NCBI RefSeq assembly: GCF_000153205.1
Contig: NZ_CH672427.1
Location: 2,968,596 to 3,032,595, forward strand
Direction: 5' to 3'
Source: Nitrococcus mobilis Nb-231
GTDB taxonomy: Bacteria > Pseudomonadota > Gammaproteobacteria > Nitrococcales > Nitrococcaceae
DNA: 64,000 nt
Part shown: positions 17,153 to 24,889 of the stretch, one piece after another
Layout: each line of letters starts with the position of its first letter
How positions within the stretch are numbered: the first letter of the stretch is position 1
Position numbers and translations under genes: made by a program
Notes under the pieces: model-generated
Database searches by the model: none
What the model was told of the DNA's origin: nothing
The model's input: only the letters and a program-made list of their open reading frames with translations

Positions 17153-18460
17153 ATGCAATCACCGCAGGAACGCGAGCCGGCGCGGCGTTTGCTGGAATTC
17201 ATCGATGAGAGCCCTTCGCCGTGGCATGCGGCTGCACGGCTGACCGCCGCTTTGAGCGCGGCCGGATTCGTCGCGCTGGATGAGGCACAACCCTGGGATC
17301 TGGTCCCTGGCCGAGGGTACTACGTCATTCGCGGTGGCTCCTCGGTCATCGCCTTTCGCCTCGGCGAGCGCCCGCTGCAGGGCGCGGGGCTGCGGATTAT
17401 CGGGGCGCATACGGATTCGCCCGGTTTGCGGGTCAAACCAGCCGGCGCGAGCATCCGCGGCGACATGGCGATGTTGGGCGTGGAAGTCTATGGTGGACCG
17501 ATCCTCGCGAGCTTTGCCGACCGCGATCTGACGTTGGCCGGGCGGGTATTGGTGCAGACCGGAACGGGCCAGGAAGAGCGGCTCTACCGGTATCCGGGGG
17601 CACTGGTGCGGCTGCCCAATCTGGCGATCCACATGAATCGCAACGTCAACGAGGAAGGATTGCGTTTTGACCCACAGGAGCAGCTGCCGCTGATCTTCGA
17701 GTGCAGCGAAACCGAGCCGGAGCCGACGGAAGACCGATTTCGGCAGCGCCTCGCCGGTTGGCTGGATATTTCGCCGCAGAGCCTGCGGTCTTGGGAATTG
17801 GCCGTGGTGGATACGCAGCCCGGTGCCTTCTTCGGTCCGGCCGAGGAGTTTGTTGCCACGGCCCGACTCGATAATCTGGCTTCCTGTCATGCAGCCCTGG
17901 AAGCCATATTAACGGTGGAGCCTACTGCCGGAGTGTCACTGATCGCCTGTTTCGATCACGAGGAGGTGGGCTCGGAGAGCTACCAGGGGGCCGCCGGCTG
18001 CTTCCTGCCCGATACGCTAGAGGCTATTCGTGTGGCGCTCGGTGTCGAGCGTGCCGTATTACAGCGCGAGCTCGCCGGCGGTTGGCTGCTCAGCGCGGAT
18101 ATGGCGCATGCCTATCACCCCAATTTCCCAGCTTATTATGACGAGCCCCACGCCCCGCGAGTGAACGCCGGCCCGGTGATCAAGCTCAATGCCAAACAGC
18201 GCTATGCCACCGATGCGGTGGGCGATGCTTATTTTCAAGCGCTCTGCGAGCGGGCCGGCGTGCCCTGGCAGCGCTACGTTCACCGCGCAAACCTCCCCTG
18301 CGGCAGCACCATAGGCCCGATCTGTGCCGCCCGCCTCGGTCTGCGCACCGTGGACATCGGTGCGCCGATGTGGTCCATGCACAGTATTCGCGAGAGCGCC
18401 GGCGCATTCGATCACGGCTACATGATCCGTGCGCTCAGCGCATTTTTTGCCGAGGTGTAA
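17153..18460 (+). CDS. M18 family aminopeptidase
   Basis: A 435-residue zinc exopeptidase of the M18 (aspartyl aminopeptidase/ApeB) family. Metal and catalytic segments are GAHTDSPGLRVKP (His-x-Asp), ARLDNLASC (bridging Asp), CFDHEEVGSES (catalytic Glu-Glu), DMAHAYHPNFP and the C-terminal APMWSMHSIRESAG with the last His ligand. It removes N-terminal residues, usually acidic, from peptides in the cytosol as a large tetrahedral oligomer. ATG 17153 is preceded by GGGAG; an in-frame ATG at 17123 lacks such a site. It is followed 10 bases later by birA. Confidence 0.92.
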   Translation: MQSPQEREPARRLLEFIDESPSPWHAAARLTAALSAAGFVALDEAQPWDLVPGRGYYVIRGGSSVIAFRLGERPLQGAGLRIIGAHTDSPGLRVKPAGASIRGDMAMLGVEVYGGPILASFADRDLTLAGRVLVQTGTGQEERLYRYPGALVRLPNLAIHMNRNVNEEGLRFDPQEQLPLIFECSETEPEPTEDRFRQRLAGWLDISPQSLRSWELAVVDTQPGAFFGPAEEFVATARLDNLASCHAALEAILTVEPTAGVSLIACFDHEEVGSESYQGAAGCFLPDTLEAIRVALGVERAVLQRELAGGWLLSADMAHAYHPNFPAYYDEPHAPRVNAGPVIKLNAKQRYATDAVGDAYFQALCERAGVPWQRYVHRANLPCGSTIGPICAARLGLRTVDIGAPMWSMHSIRESAGAFDHGYMIRALSAFFAEV

Positions 18461-18470
18461 GGAACTCGCC

Positions 18471-19469
18471 GTGCAGGTATCGACGCGCCGGGCCGCGGGA
18501 CGAGAGGCGCGGCTTTTCGAGTTGCTGGCCGATGGGCGGTTTCATTCTGGTGAGGCCATTGCCCGGACTTTGGGCGTGAGTCGAGCGGCGGTTTGGAAGA
18601 ATATGCAACGCCTGCGGGCACTGGGCGGCGCGATCGATGCCGTCCGTGGGCGTGGTTATCGCAGCCGCTATCCCATCGAGGCGCTCTCGGCGGAGAGTAT
18701 CGCCGCCCATCTGGACCCGCTCGTGCAAGCGCGGCTGGATCGGCTCGATGTCGTGACAAGCATCGATTCCACTAATGCGGCGCTGCTTGGCGAGGCGCTT
18801 AGCGATCGGCGGGTGCTTTTTGCCGAGCATCAACGCTGTGGCCGCGGCCGGCGCGGCCGGCGCTGGGAATCACCTTGGTGCGGCGGGCTGTATCTGTCAC
18901 TGCGCTGGGTTTATACCGATCTGCCTTCAGGCCCTGGTGCGCTGGCCCTGCTAGTCGGGGTGGCACTTGCCGATACGCTGGAGGCGCTCGGCTACGGGGC
19001 CATCGGTGTCAAATGGCCGAACGATTTGATCCGGGATGGGCGCAAGCTCGGCGGGGTGCTCATCGAACTCGCCGGCGATCCGACTGGAACGTGCCGGTTG
19101 GTCATCGGGGTTGGCATTAATTGGCAATTGCCGCCGGCGCTCGAAGCAGAACTCGATCAGCCCGCCACCGGTCTCATGGATACCGTTCACACTGCTCGGC
19201 TGCCGGGCCGCAATCAGGTGGCAGCGGCGCTAATCGATGCCTTGGTGCGCGCTTGTCATGCCTTCCCCGCTGATCTCGACGCCGCGTTGGCCGAGCGCTG
19301 GCCGCGGCGCGACGTGCTCTACGGCCGTGAAATCACCATCCGCCAGCCCTCCGGGTTCGTCACCGGGCGCATGGCCGGCATCGACCGGGAAGGCGCTCTG
19401 CTGCTCGACACGCCAGTCGGTCAGCAGCGGTTTTACAGCGGCGATATCCGGGTGAGACTCACCGAATGA
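18471..19469 (+). CDS. birA: biotin-protein ligase / biotin operon repressor
   Basis: A 333-residue protein with an N-terminal winged helix (EARLFELLADGRFHSGEAIARTLGVSR spans it) and the ligase domain. The biotinyl-adenylate loop GRGRRGRRW lies near residue 125 and KWPNDL near 181, with a small SH3-like C-terminal domain. It activates biotin with ATP, loads it on acetyl-CoA carboxylase, and can repress biotin synthesis genes. The start is GTG at 18471 with GGA upstream, 10 bases after the aminopeptidase. Its stop overlaps coaX by 4 nt, a common pairing in gammaproteobacteria. Confidence 0.93.
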   Translation: MQVSTRRAAGREARLFELLADGRFHSGEAIARTLGVSRAAVWKNMQRLRALGGAIDAVRGRGYRSRYPIEALSAESIAAHLDPLVQARLDRLDVVTSIDSTNAALLGEALSDRRVLFAEHQRCGRGRRGRRWESPWCGGLYLSLRWVYTDLPSGPGALALLVGVALADTLEALGYGAIGVKWPNDLIRDGRKLGGVLIELAGDPTGTCRLVIGVGINWQLPPALEAELDQPATGLMDTVHTARLPGRNQVAAALIDALVRACHAFPADLDAALAERWPRRDVLYGREITIRQPSGFVTGRMAGIDREGALLLDTPVGQQRFYSGDIRVRLTE

Positions 19470-20218
19470 AGCTGCTGCTCGATATCGGCAATAGCCGGAT
19501 CAAGTGGGCCTGCGCCGAGGGTGGGCGGCTCGTCGGCGCCGCCGCTGCTGCTGTGCTCCCTCATGGGGGCGCTGTGCTGGAAGAGCTGCTTGCGAGCTGG
19601 GCTGTGCTCCAAGCCCCGAGCGGCGGTGTGCTTGGCGTTTCGGTCGCCGCGCCGCGCATCGCCCGCGAGATCGATGATTGGGTCGAACGACACTGGGCCT
19701 GTCATCTGCAGTGGCTTACTACCCCGCGCGCCGGGGGCGGCATTCAGATCGCCTACCCGCAGCCGGCGGCATTGGGTGCCGATCGTTGGGCGGCCATGGT
19801 AGCTGCTCGGCACCGGGGCTGCTTGCCGGCTTGTGTAGTCGATTGTGGCACCGCCGTGACGCTGGATGCCGTAGACGGCGCGGGGCGCCACCTGGGCGGG
19901 GTCATCGTGCCCGGGCTTGGGGCGATGCGGCGCTCGCTCACCGAGCGCGCCCATCAGCTCCCTGCGGTCGGCGACGGTTGCATAGAGGCACTGGCGACGG
20001 ACACCCCCACCGGCATCCGCAGCGGTACTCTGCTGGGCCTCGCGGCACTGATTGACGGTCTGGTCGATCGATTGGCGGAACGCAGCGGTTTGCCGCTGCA
20101 GCCGCTGTTGACCGGGGGAGACGCCGCGCTGCTTCTCCCCTGGCTTACCCGACGGTATGAGCACGCGCCCAACCTGACCCTGGAAGGGCTCGCCGTGCTT
20201 GCGGAGGAAGGGATCTGA
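19466..20218 (+). CDS. coaX: type III pantothenate kinase
   Basis: A 250-residue acetate/sugar-kinase-fold enzyme that starts coenzyme A synthesis by phosphorylating pantothenate. Seen are the N-terminal phosphate loop LLLDIGNSRIKW, PAALGADRWAAM with the pantothenate-binding GADR, VVDCGTAVTLD with the catalytic-region Asp, and LTGGDAALL near the end. Length is normal. The start codon overlaps the birA stop (ATGA), so translation is coupled. No biotin or CoA genes follow. The next feature is tRNA-Thr. Confidence 0.93.
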   Translation: MKLLLDIGNSRIKWACAEGGRLVGAAAAAVLPHGGAVLEELLASWAVLQAPSGGVLGVSVAAPRIAREIDDWVERHWACHLQWLTTPRAGGGIQIAYPQPAALGADRWAAMVAARHRGCLPACVVDCGTAVTLDAVDGAGRHLGGVIVPGLGAMRRSLTERAHQLPAVGDGCIEALATDTPTGIRSGTLLGLAALIDGLVDRLAERSGLPLQPLLTGGDAALLLPWLTRRYEHAPNLTLEGLAVLAEEGI

Positions 20219-20347
20219 GGCCAATCGTTATTTTTAAGCTGGCGCCGGATTGACAACCGAATGGCGCGCCGCGCTATGCTAAGCTTCCTAGGTGTGCGGA
20301 CTGACGATTGCCCGGTGCGCAGCGGGGGTAGCCTGCAAGACAAGCAA

Positions 20348-20423
20348 GCTGGCGTAGCTCAGTTGGTAGAGCAGCTGATTTGTAATCAGCCGGTCGGGGG
20401 TTCGAATCCTCTCGCCAGCTCCA
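20348..20423 (+). tRNA. tRNA-Thr (anticodon TGT)
   Basis: A full cloverleaf with encoded CCA. The acceptor pairs GCTGGCG with CGCCAGC, the D-loop contains AGCTCAGTTGGTAGAGC, the anticodon stem-loop is CTGATTTGTAATCAG and the T-loop is GGTTCGAATCC. Its 3' end borders a zone of integrase and other gene fragments, so it may have served as an integration site, but I found no second copy of the 3' end in this window. Confidence 0.97.
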
Positions 20424-21034
20424 TTAAAAACAATTAGTTATAATTGCTGTTCCCCGTGTGTGACTTTCTGTGTAGACGATATGTAGACGCTGACCGCTTC
20501 CAGATTACGCTTGCCGACACCTATGAATCCTTCCGGCCATCATCATCTGATGTGGGTGGCTAATTGAGCGGCCGGCCATACGCGTCGCGATCGCTCAATG
20601 ACCGCGCATTCAGCAGAAGCGGGCATTCAGTTCTAACCGCCTTACGTTCGATATCGACCCGGGGCGAACGGACAAGGGACTGCACGGAACTGGCAGCGAC
20701 AGTGGGGTTCCATGTGCTCAAGATGAAAGCACGATATTGCGGATAGGGGAGATGCGGCCACTGAAGAGGCCTGTCCATTCAGTGGCTTATGGATGTCTAC
20801 TCTCTGCTGGACGCTCAGGAGCATCTGATTTATTCATCACACCGGCGGAGGCCGGTGTCCAGGCTCTTGATTTGACTGGATTCCGGCTTTCGCCGGAATG
20901 ACGAAAAGGCAATTGATCGGGGTTTTCCTCAATATCGTGCCGGCACAGTTATTCAGTATACGTGCCGACTAGATAATCACTGTTGGACGAAGCCGCTTCG
21001 CGGAGGAGAACGGCGGCGTTCGATTTACTGAATA
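20424..21034. other. gene-free stretch behind tRNA-Thr
   Basis: About 610 bases without a supported gene. It holds the palindromic repeat at 20840-20905. Sequence just behind the tRNA (GTGTAGACGATATGTAGAC, near 20469-20487) carries a short direct repetition often seen close to tRNA-borne integration sites. That reading is suggestive only. Confidence 0.4.
20840..20905 (-). repeat. dispersed palindromic repeat, copy 1
   Basis: Two hairpins in tandem: CACCGG/CCGGTG (20840-20857) and ATTCCGGC-TTTC-GCCGGAAT (20880-20899). Read on the minus strand it aligns base for base over long stretches with the degenerate copy at 47036-47096, and its second hairpin resembles the one at 29600-29627. This is a REP/MITE-like intergenic family. 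Confidence 0.75.
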
Positions 21035-21613
21035 ATGGCGACTAAACCCCAAGCTAAAGCCATGGCAGCGATCCATCGCGCTCAGGTGCGTGATGAACTA
21101 CGCCAAGCAGATGAACAGAGCCTTGACGCTCGGGTCGACCGCTACCTTGAGGTCAACCATGCGGGCATCATTGGCAACCACTATTTCGCCGCTGCGTCCT
21201 CGGAATGCATCAATTTGTACCGTGACGGGCACTTCATTGCGGCGGTAATGGCTACCCAGGCCGTTAATGAGGGCATGCTCAAGTTCCTGGAGGAGAGGAA
21301 CGGCCTTTGCTGTGCCAACCACGATGATCTCATGAAGACCTTACGGCAAAGGGACATCATGACGCAGAAATGTGTCGGGGCAGCAGAGAAAATTTGGAAA
21401 AGTTTCCGGAACGACGTGCATCACATGAACCCGAAGGTGTCCACCATTTCGTTTCCGGAATTGGCGAGGACGAACCTTCAGTCTTTGGCCGTCGTTGAGG
21501 GAGAGATATTTGGAGTTGATATCGTTGATGGGAAACTGTGCCCGAAACAGCCCAAGTACTGGGACATACAGAGCGACGACACCGTCCCAGTCTTCCTGAG
21601 GCTCGGCATATGA
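21035..21613 (+). CDS. hypothetical protein with HEPN-like RNxxxH motif
   Basis: A 192-residue, mainly helical protein I cannot name. It carries SFRNDVHHM, with Arg125-Asn126 and His130 fitting the R-x4-H motif of HEPN RNases, and an earlier segment VMATQAVNEGMLKFLEER like HEPN helix 2. HEPN proteins often act as toxins or defence RNases. No nucleotidyltransferase partner lies beside it. The start ATG 21035 is fixed by an in-frame stop just upstream. A GGAGGAG lies about 25 bases before it, farther than usual. It sits among integrase debris behind tRNA-Thr, which suggests acquired DNA. Confidence 0.6.
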   Translation: MATKPQAKAMAAIHRAQVRDELRQADEQSLDARVDRYLEVNHAGIIGNHYFAAASSECINLYRDGHFIAAVMATQAVNEGMLKFLEERNGLCCANHDDLMKTLRQRDIMTQKCVGAAEKIWKSFRNDVHHMNPKVSTISFPELARTNLQSLAVVEGEIFGVDIVDGKLCPKQPKYWDIQSDDTVPVFLRLGI

Positions 21614-21930
21614 AAACCGAACAAAGCGTATATGGACTCGGATATCGAAAAGCGATGCTGGTTCCTTGCTCTGATTTTTGCTGCCGGTGATGTGAGGCTT
21701 TATGCGGCAACGGGCGAACGCGATGGCGGTGTCACCATGAGCGTATGGAAGCAAGACGATGGGACATGGAGCAACGCGCACGGCGATCGTGGCGCGTGTA
21801 GCCCTGATCAGGTCTTGCGATCACGGCTTGTGCCCTGCGGGCGGCTTTGTTCAGCATTCCAAGATTGCCTCCCACCGCCTGGTGCTTGATGCGGCTTGGA
21901 CTCCACGCGTACTTGACGGCGTGCGGCGGC
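21614..21930. other. no supported gene
   Basis: About 320 bases behind the HEPN-like gene. Short frames exist but none shows a motif or a good start site. I see no repeat or RNA gene. Confidence 0.4.
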
Positions 21931-22182
21931 TTACGAGCCGTGGATTCTGGAGTTGAACCGTGTGTACATCTTCGCCAACCTGTCCCGTGTCTTTCGTTGA
22001 GCCCGGGTGGCGCCGCGAGCCCAGTATTCGACGTCGCGCTTCGTGATGCCGTGCTTGAGAAGCTCGGCGGAGTGCTTGCCGGCTTGAACCTGCTTGGCCC
22101 AACTGGTGGTGTGGCTCAACTCGTGATTTAGGCGTGCCAGTTCGCCGGCGAGCGCATCCAGGAATTGTTGGTCTGGGTTCAT
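21931..22182 (-). CDS. small hypothetical protein
   Basis: An 83-residue charged, helical protein (LDALAGELARLNHELSHTTSW near the N-terminus). I do not recognise it. The main support is the start: ATG at 22182 follows an AGGGGGA site at ideal distance. It lies in the mobile-debris zone behind tRNA-Thr with no partner gene, so it may be a leftover accessory protein. No signal peptide or membrane segment is visible. Confidence 0.45.
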   Translation of the reverse strand: MNPDQQFLDALAGELARLNHELSHTTSWAKQVQAGKHSAELLKHGITKRDVEYWARGATRAQRKTRDRLAKMYTRFNSRIHGS

Positions 22183-22437
22183 AGCGTTCCCCCTGCCTAT
22201 ATGGTTTTCGAGGACTTCTCGCCGCTGGCCGTGGTTCCGAACGGACGCGGCGTTTGGGGTTATGGAAGCAAAGCCGACGCATATTGAGCATTGGCAATAT
22301 TTAAGCCGCGATTGTCAATCAATTGACTAATCAAATAGATAAAAGAGAGCAGCGCAACAAATCGCTCAAATACAGTACGTTAGTGTAAAGAAGTTCGACA
22401 GTATCATCCGCCGCGCAACAATCAGAAGAATTCGGCA

Positions 22438-22710
22438 TCAGTGTGCTTCTGCGATCCAGGCGCTGGCCGCCTCGCGCGTCTGATCACTCAGGTCGAACTG
22501 CACTGGCTGTTGCGTCTTCGACTGCATCACAATTGCCCGCCGAGCGACCTGCGTGCCGGGCTGCACATCGCGGATGCGGAGTCGCACCAGATCACAGCCT
22601 CGGAGTTTGCCGTCGATGGTCAGCTTGAACAGCGCAAGCTCGCGAGTCCTATGGGCCAGTTGCAGCTGTAACTTTTTTTTAGAACGCGGTGACACGGCAG
22701 TGGTGGTCAA
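22438..22710 (-). pseudogene. tyrosine recombinase/integrase fragment
   Basis: Ninety residues resembling the start of the catalytic domain of a tyrosine recombinase: RTRELALFKLTIDGKLRGCD, then LVRLRIRDVQPG and IVMQSKTQQPVQFDLSDQTR. The first Arg of the catalytic set lies in KLRGCDL. The usual HxxR and Tyr parts are missing because a stop follows at 22438. It abuts the YgiT fragment on the opposite strand, so both were cut at about 22680. Not functional. Confidence 0.7.
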
Positions 22711-22846
22711 GAGCGTCCCGGCGCAAGTATGCGAGAATTGCGGCGAATATTATCTCGACGGGGCCGTAGCTGCGCGTGTCTCCTCACAAGGAGAAGCCGC
22801 TGTTGCCCGCCATGCTGGGGTGGCAGTTCTACGCTATGCGGCTTAG
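22680..22846 (+). pseudogene. YgiT-type zinc-finger protein fragment
   Basis: The frame ending at 22846 reads GDTAVVVKSVPAQVCENCGE and then YYLDGAVAARV, the second half of a YgiT/MqsA-like N-terminal zinc domain with one CxxC pair. The first CxxC pair and the start are lost; the frame upstream is antisense to the integrase fragment. YgiT proteins are often the antitoxin or accessory half of small toxin pairs. No toxin gene is seen nearby. It is a remnant. Confidence 0.65.
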
Positions 22847-22956
22847 TTTCAGCCTTCAGCGTGCTCCGTATATGTTCGGGTATCAGTCGCGGAACTATGA
22901 TTTGAGCATTTGAACCATGGAGATTGGCAGTCGGAAGGCGGCCCGTGGCGGCTAGT

Positions 22957-24300
22957 TCAGCGGACTGATCGATGCCGCAAAGATAGGGGCCGACTCACCC
23001 CGGCGCCATAATACACAAAGGCCCCAACAAATCTCTTGTGCCGCAGCGTATTGTAAAAATCCCGATCGGCCGCTGGATCATCGCGCAATGTGCTGGCTAG
23101 CCGCTGGCCGCGGAGCTGTTCGGGACGCGGCGACAGGTCAAGGCGCCCTAATGGCGCTTGGGGGGCGCGAAGATAGTCCGAGGCTTTGCCGAGTGGTGCC
23201 GTGATATTTGCCCGGCGCTGCATGCGGCCGGTGGTGGGAGTGGACGCAAAGATCGCGTTCGCCTCTGCCACCTGCTGGAACCGACGGTTGGCATTCCAAA
23301 CGGCGATCCCGATATCGCTGGCCAGCACAGTATTGTGGAAGATATCTATGGACTTCGGCGCCACCCCTTTGTGCGGCATGATCATGATCGCCCGTCCCAC
23401 ACCTGCCGTGTTGACAAAGGCGTTATTGTAGATAGCGGCTCGGCCAGTGGCCTGGAAAAGCGCTTCGGTTGGATTCTGATAAAAAAAATTGCCGTATACA
23501 AGATAGCGGTCGAAACGGCCGGCCCCCTTCTGCGGCTGGTATCCAAGCAGCACATTCGGGCGCGCCAGGCCCCCTGTGGCGCCCCCAGCGGCCTTGCTGA
23601 ACGCGTTGTGGCGCAGGATCGTCACCTGCGGCTGCCGAGGCATGCCGGCAAGCTCCTTCCTGGGCTTCTGCTGCTTGATCTCAATGTTGTAGCCGATGGT
23701 GTTGCGGACCACATTTCCCTCGATTACGCCGCCGATAAACGGCGCAGAGCCGTCCGAGTCACCGAAATACATCCCGGTACCCGCGCCGTCGATCACATTA
23801 CCCCGCACTACCCAGCTCCAAGCAGGACACTTAGTGGAAATGCCGACGATCTGCTGATTGGCATCGTGGTTGGAGATCTTCAGATTCTCGATCGTAATGT
23901 GGTGGGCGTAGCGTGAGGTTCCCTCGGCTTTGACGCCGTCGGCGCCGAGTTTTTGCCCATCGAGAACCAGATTCCGGATCGTAATATAGCTCGCGTTCTT
24001 GATGCTGATCGTATTGCGGCCGCGATGTGCCAGGAACAGCGCCGAATCGCCACGAGCGGGTCCCTCGATCGTGATCCGCCTCCCAGCCAGCCCATTAAGG
24101 TTGTGCGCTGCAAGACCGTAACGATACACGCCGGCTTGCAATCGGAGAATGTCGCCGGGCTGTAGAGTCTGCACCAATTGCCTATAGTCGGTGGGTTCGC
24201 CCCTGAGCACCGCGGCCGGCGCAGCACTTGCGAAACTCAGGGCCGTCAAGACGACCAACGGCACTCTATAGGCCACTGATCTCAAAGAGGATACCGCCAT
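22957..24300 (-). CDS. secreted right-handed parallel beta-helix protein
   Basis: A 447-residue protein with an N-terminal signal (VPLVVLTALSFASAAPA, cleavage after about residue 30), then repeated short strands in the pattern ITIRNLVLDG, HITIENLKIS, VIEGNVVRN and IYNNAFVNT, typical of right-handed parallel beta-helices found in polysaccharide lyases and carbohydrate-binding surface proteins. Catalytic residues cannot be assigned. I use ATG 24300; the longer in-frame start at 24336 would disturb the signal peptide. It is divergent from the GGDEF-EAL gene about 590 bases away. A role on extracellular polysaccharide is inferred from fold only. Confidence 0.75.
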   Translation of the reverse strand: MAVSSLRSVAYRVPLVVLTALSFASAAPAAVLRGEPTDYRQLVQTLQPGDILRLQAGVYRYGLAAHNLNGLAGRRITIEGPARGDSALFLAHRGRNTISIKNASYITIRNLVLDGQKLGADGVKAEGTSRYAHHITIENLKISNHDANQQIVGISTKCPAWSWVVRGNVIDGAGTGMYFGDSDGSAPFIGGVIEGNVVRNTIGYNIEIKQQKPRKELAGMPRQPQVTILRHNAFSKAAGGATGGLARPNVLLGYQPQKGAGRFDRYLVYGNFFYQNPTEALFQATGRAAIYNNAFVNTAGVGRAIMIMPHKGVAPKSIDIFHNTVLASDIGIAVWNANRRFQQVAEANAIFASTPTTGRMQRRANITAPLGKASDYLRAPQAPLGRLDLSPRPEQLRGQRLASTLRDDPAADRDFYNTLRHKRFVGAFVYYGAGVSRPLSLRHRSVR

Positions 24301-24889
24301 AGCGTTCTTTTCCACACCCACCCCCTCGGCGACCACCGGGGTATCAGAAGCTTCGAGGCTGGATCACCCCGTGTGCTTTTGACGCCGCCACTGGTGCTAC
24401 TTCTCTTTCCTCTCTTTCGAAACCCTTGGCGGCCGCAGCCGCCCGGACCCACATCATTATCCACAACTCGACTCTTGCATGGCACGTGTAGCTTCGAGCG
24501 CGAGCACAAAATCGCGACCACGTTACAGCCCGATTTCAGGATGCGAAAATAAATCTCCACTTGCCAGCGACAAAGCTAGCATTGCAGCAGTTCGCGGCGG
24601 CTGTGTTCAATCCAACGGATGAGTTGTGGGTAATGATGTGGGTCATGGTGGCGCGTGATGCAGTTGTGCGATCACCGATCAACATCGGTGGTATTATCGC
24701 GTTCAGTGTCGTGCAGGTGTTCACCGGGCACAGCATGCGGTTGCTTTTACTGAGGACGATGGCCAGTCCGTGCACCAGTTGTTCGTGGCCGTGAAAAAGT
24801 TGTTCAACACCGGCTGATATGTCATGCCGGTACCGTAAGTACAGGGAAGACTTAACCAGGTCGTTTTCGACAGAACGTGGCCTACGCTA
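24301..24889. other. intergenic region with transposase scrap
   Basis: About 590 bases between two divergent genes. It contains the transposase fragment at about 24505-24572 and otherwise shows no gene I can support. The promoters of the beta-helix gene and the GGDEF-EAL gene must lie here but I could not assign them. Confidence 0.4.
24505..24572 (-). pseudogene. IS4/Tn5-type transposase scrap
   Basis: The minus strand reads LCRWQVEIYFRILKSGC, the conserved block around the third catalytic acidic residue (Glu) of IS4-family transposases (the Y-(2)-R-(3)-E-(6)-K signature region). An in-frame TAG stands just before it where family members have Tyr. Neither flank continues the gene, so only about 70 bases remain. 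No terminal inverted repeats were found. Confidence 0.5.

Noticed and set aside
24561-24794. Plus-strand 77-codon hydrophobic frame
   Set aside because: It is antisense to the transposase scrap and lacks a ribosome site, so the hydrophobic composition is probably a shadow.
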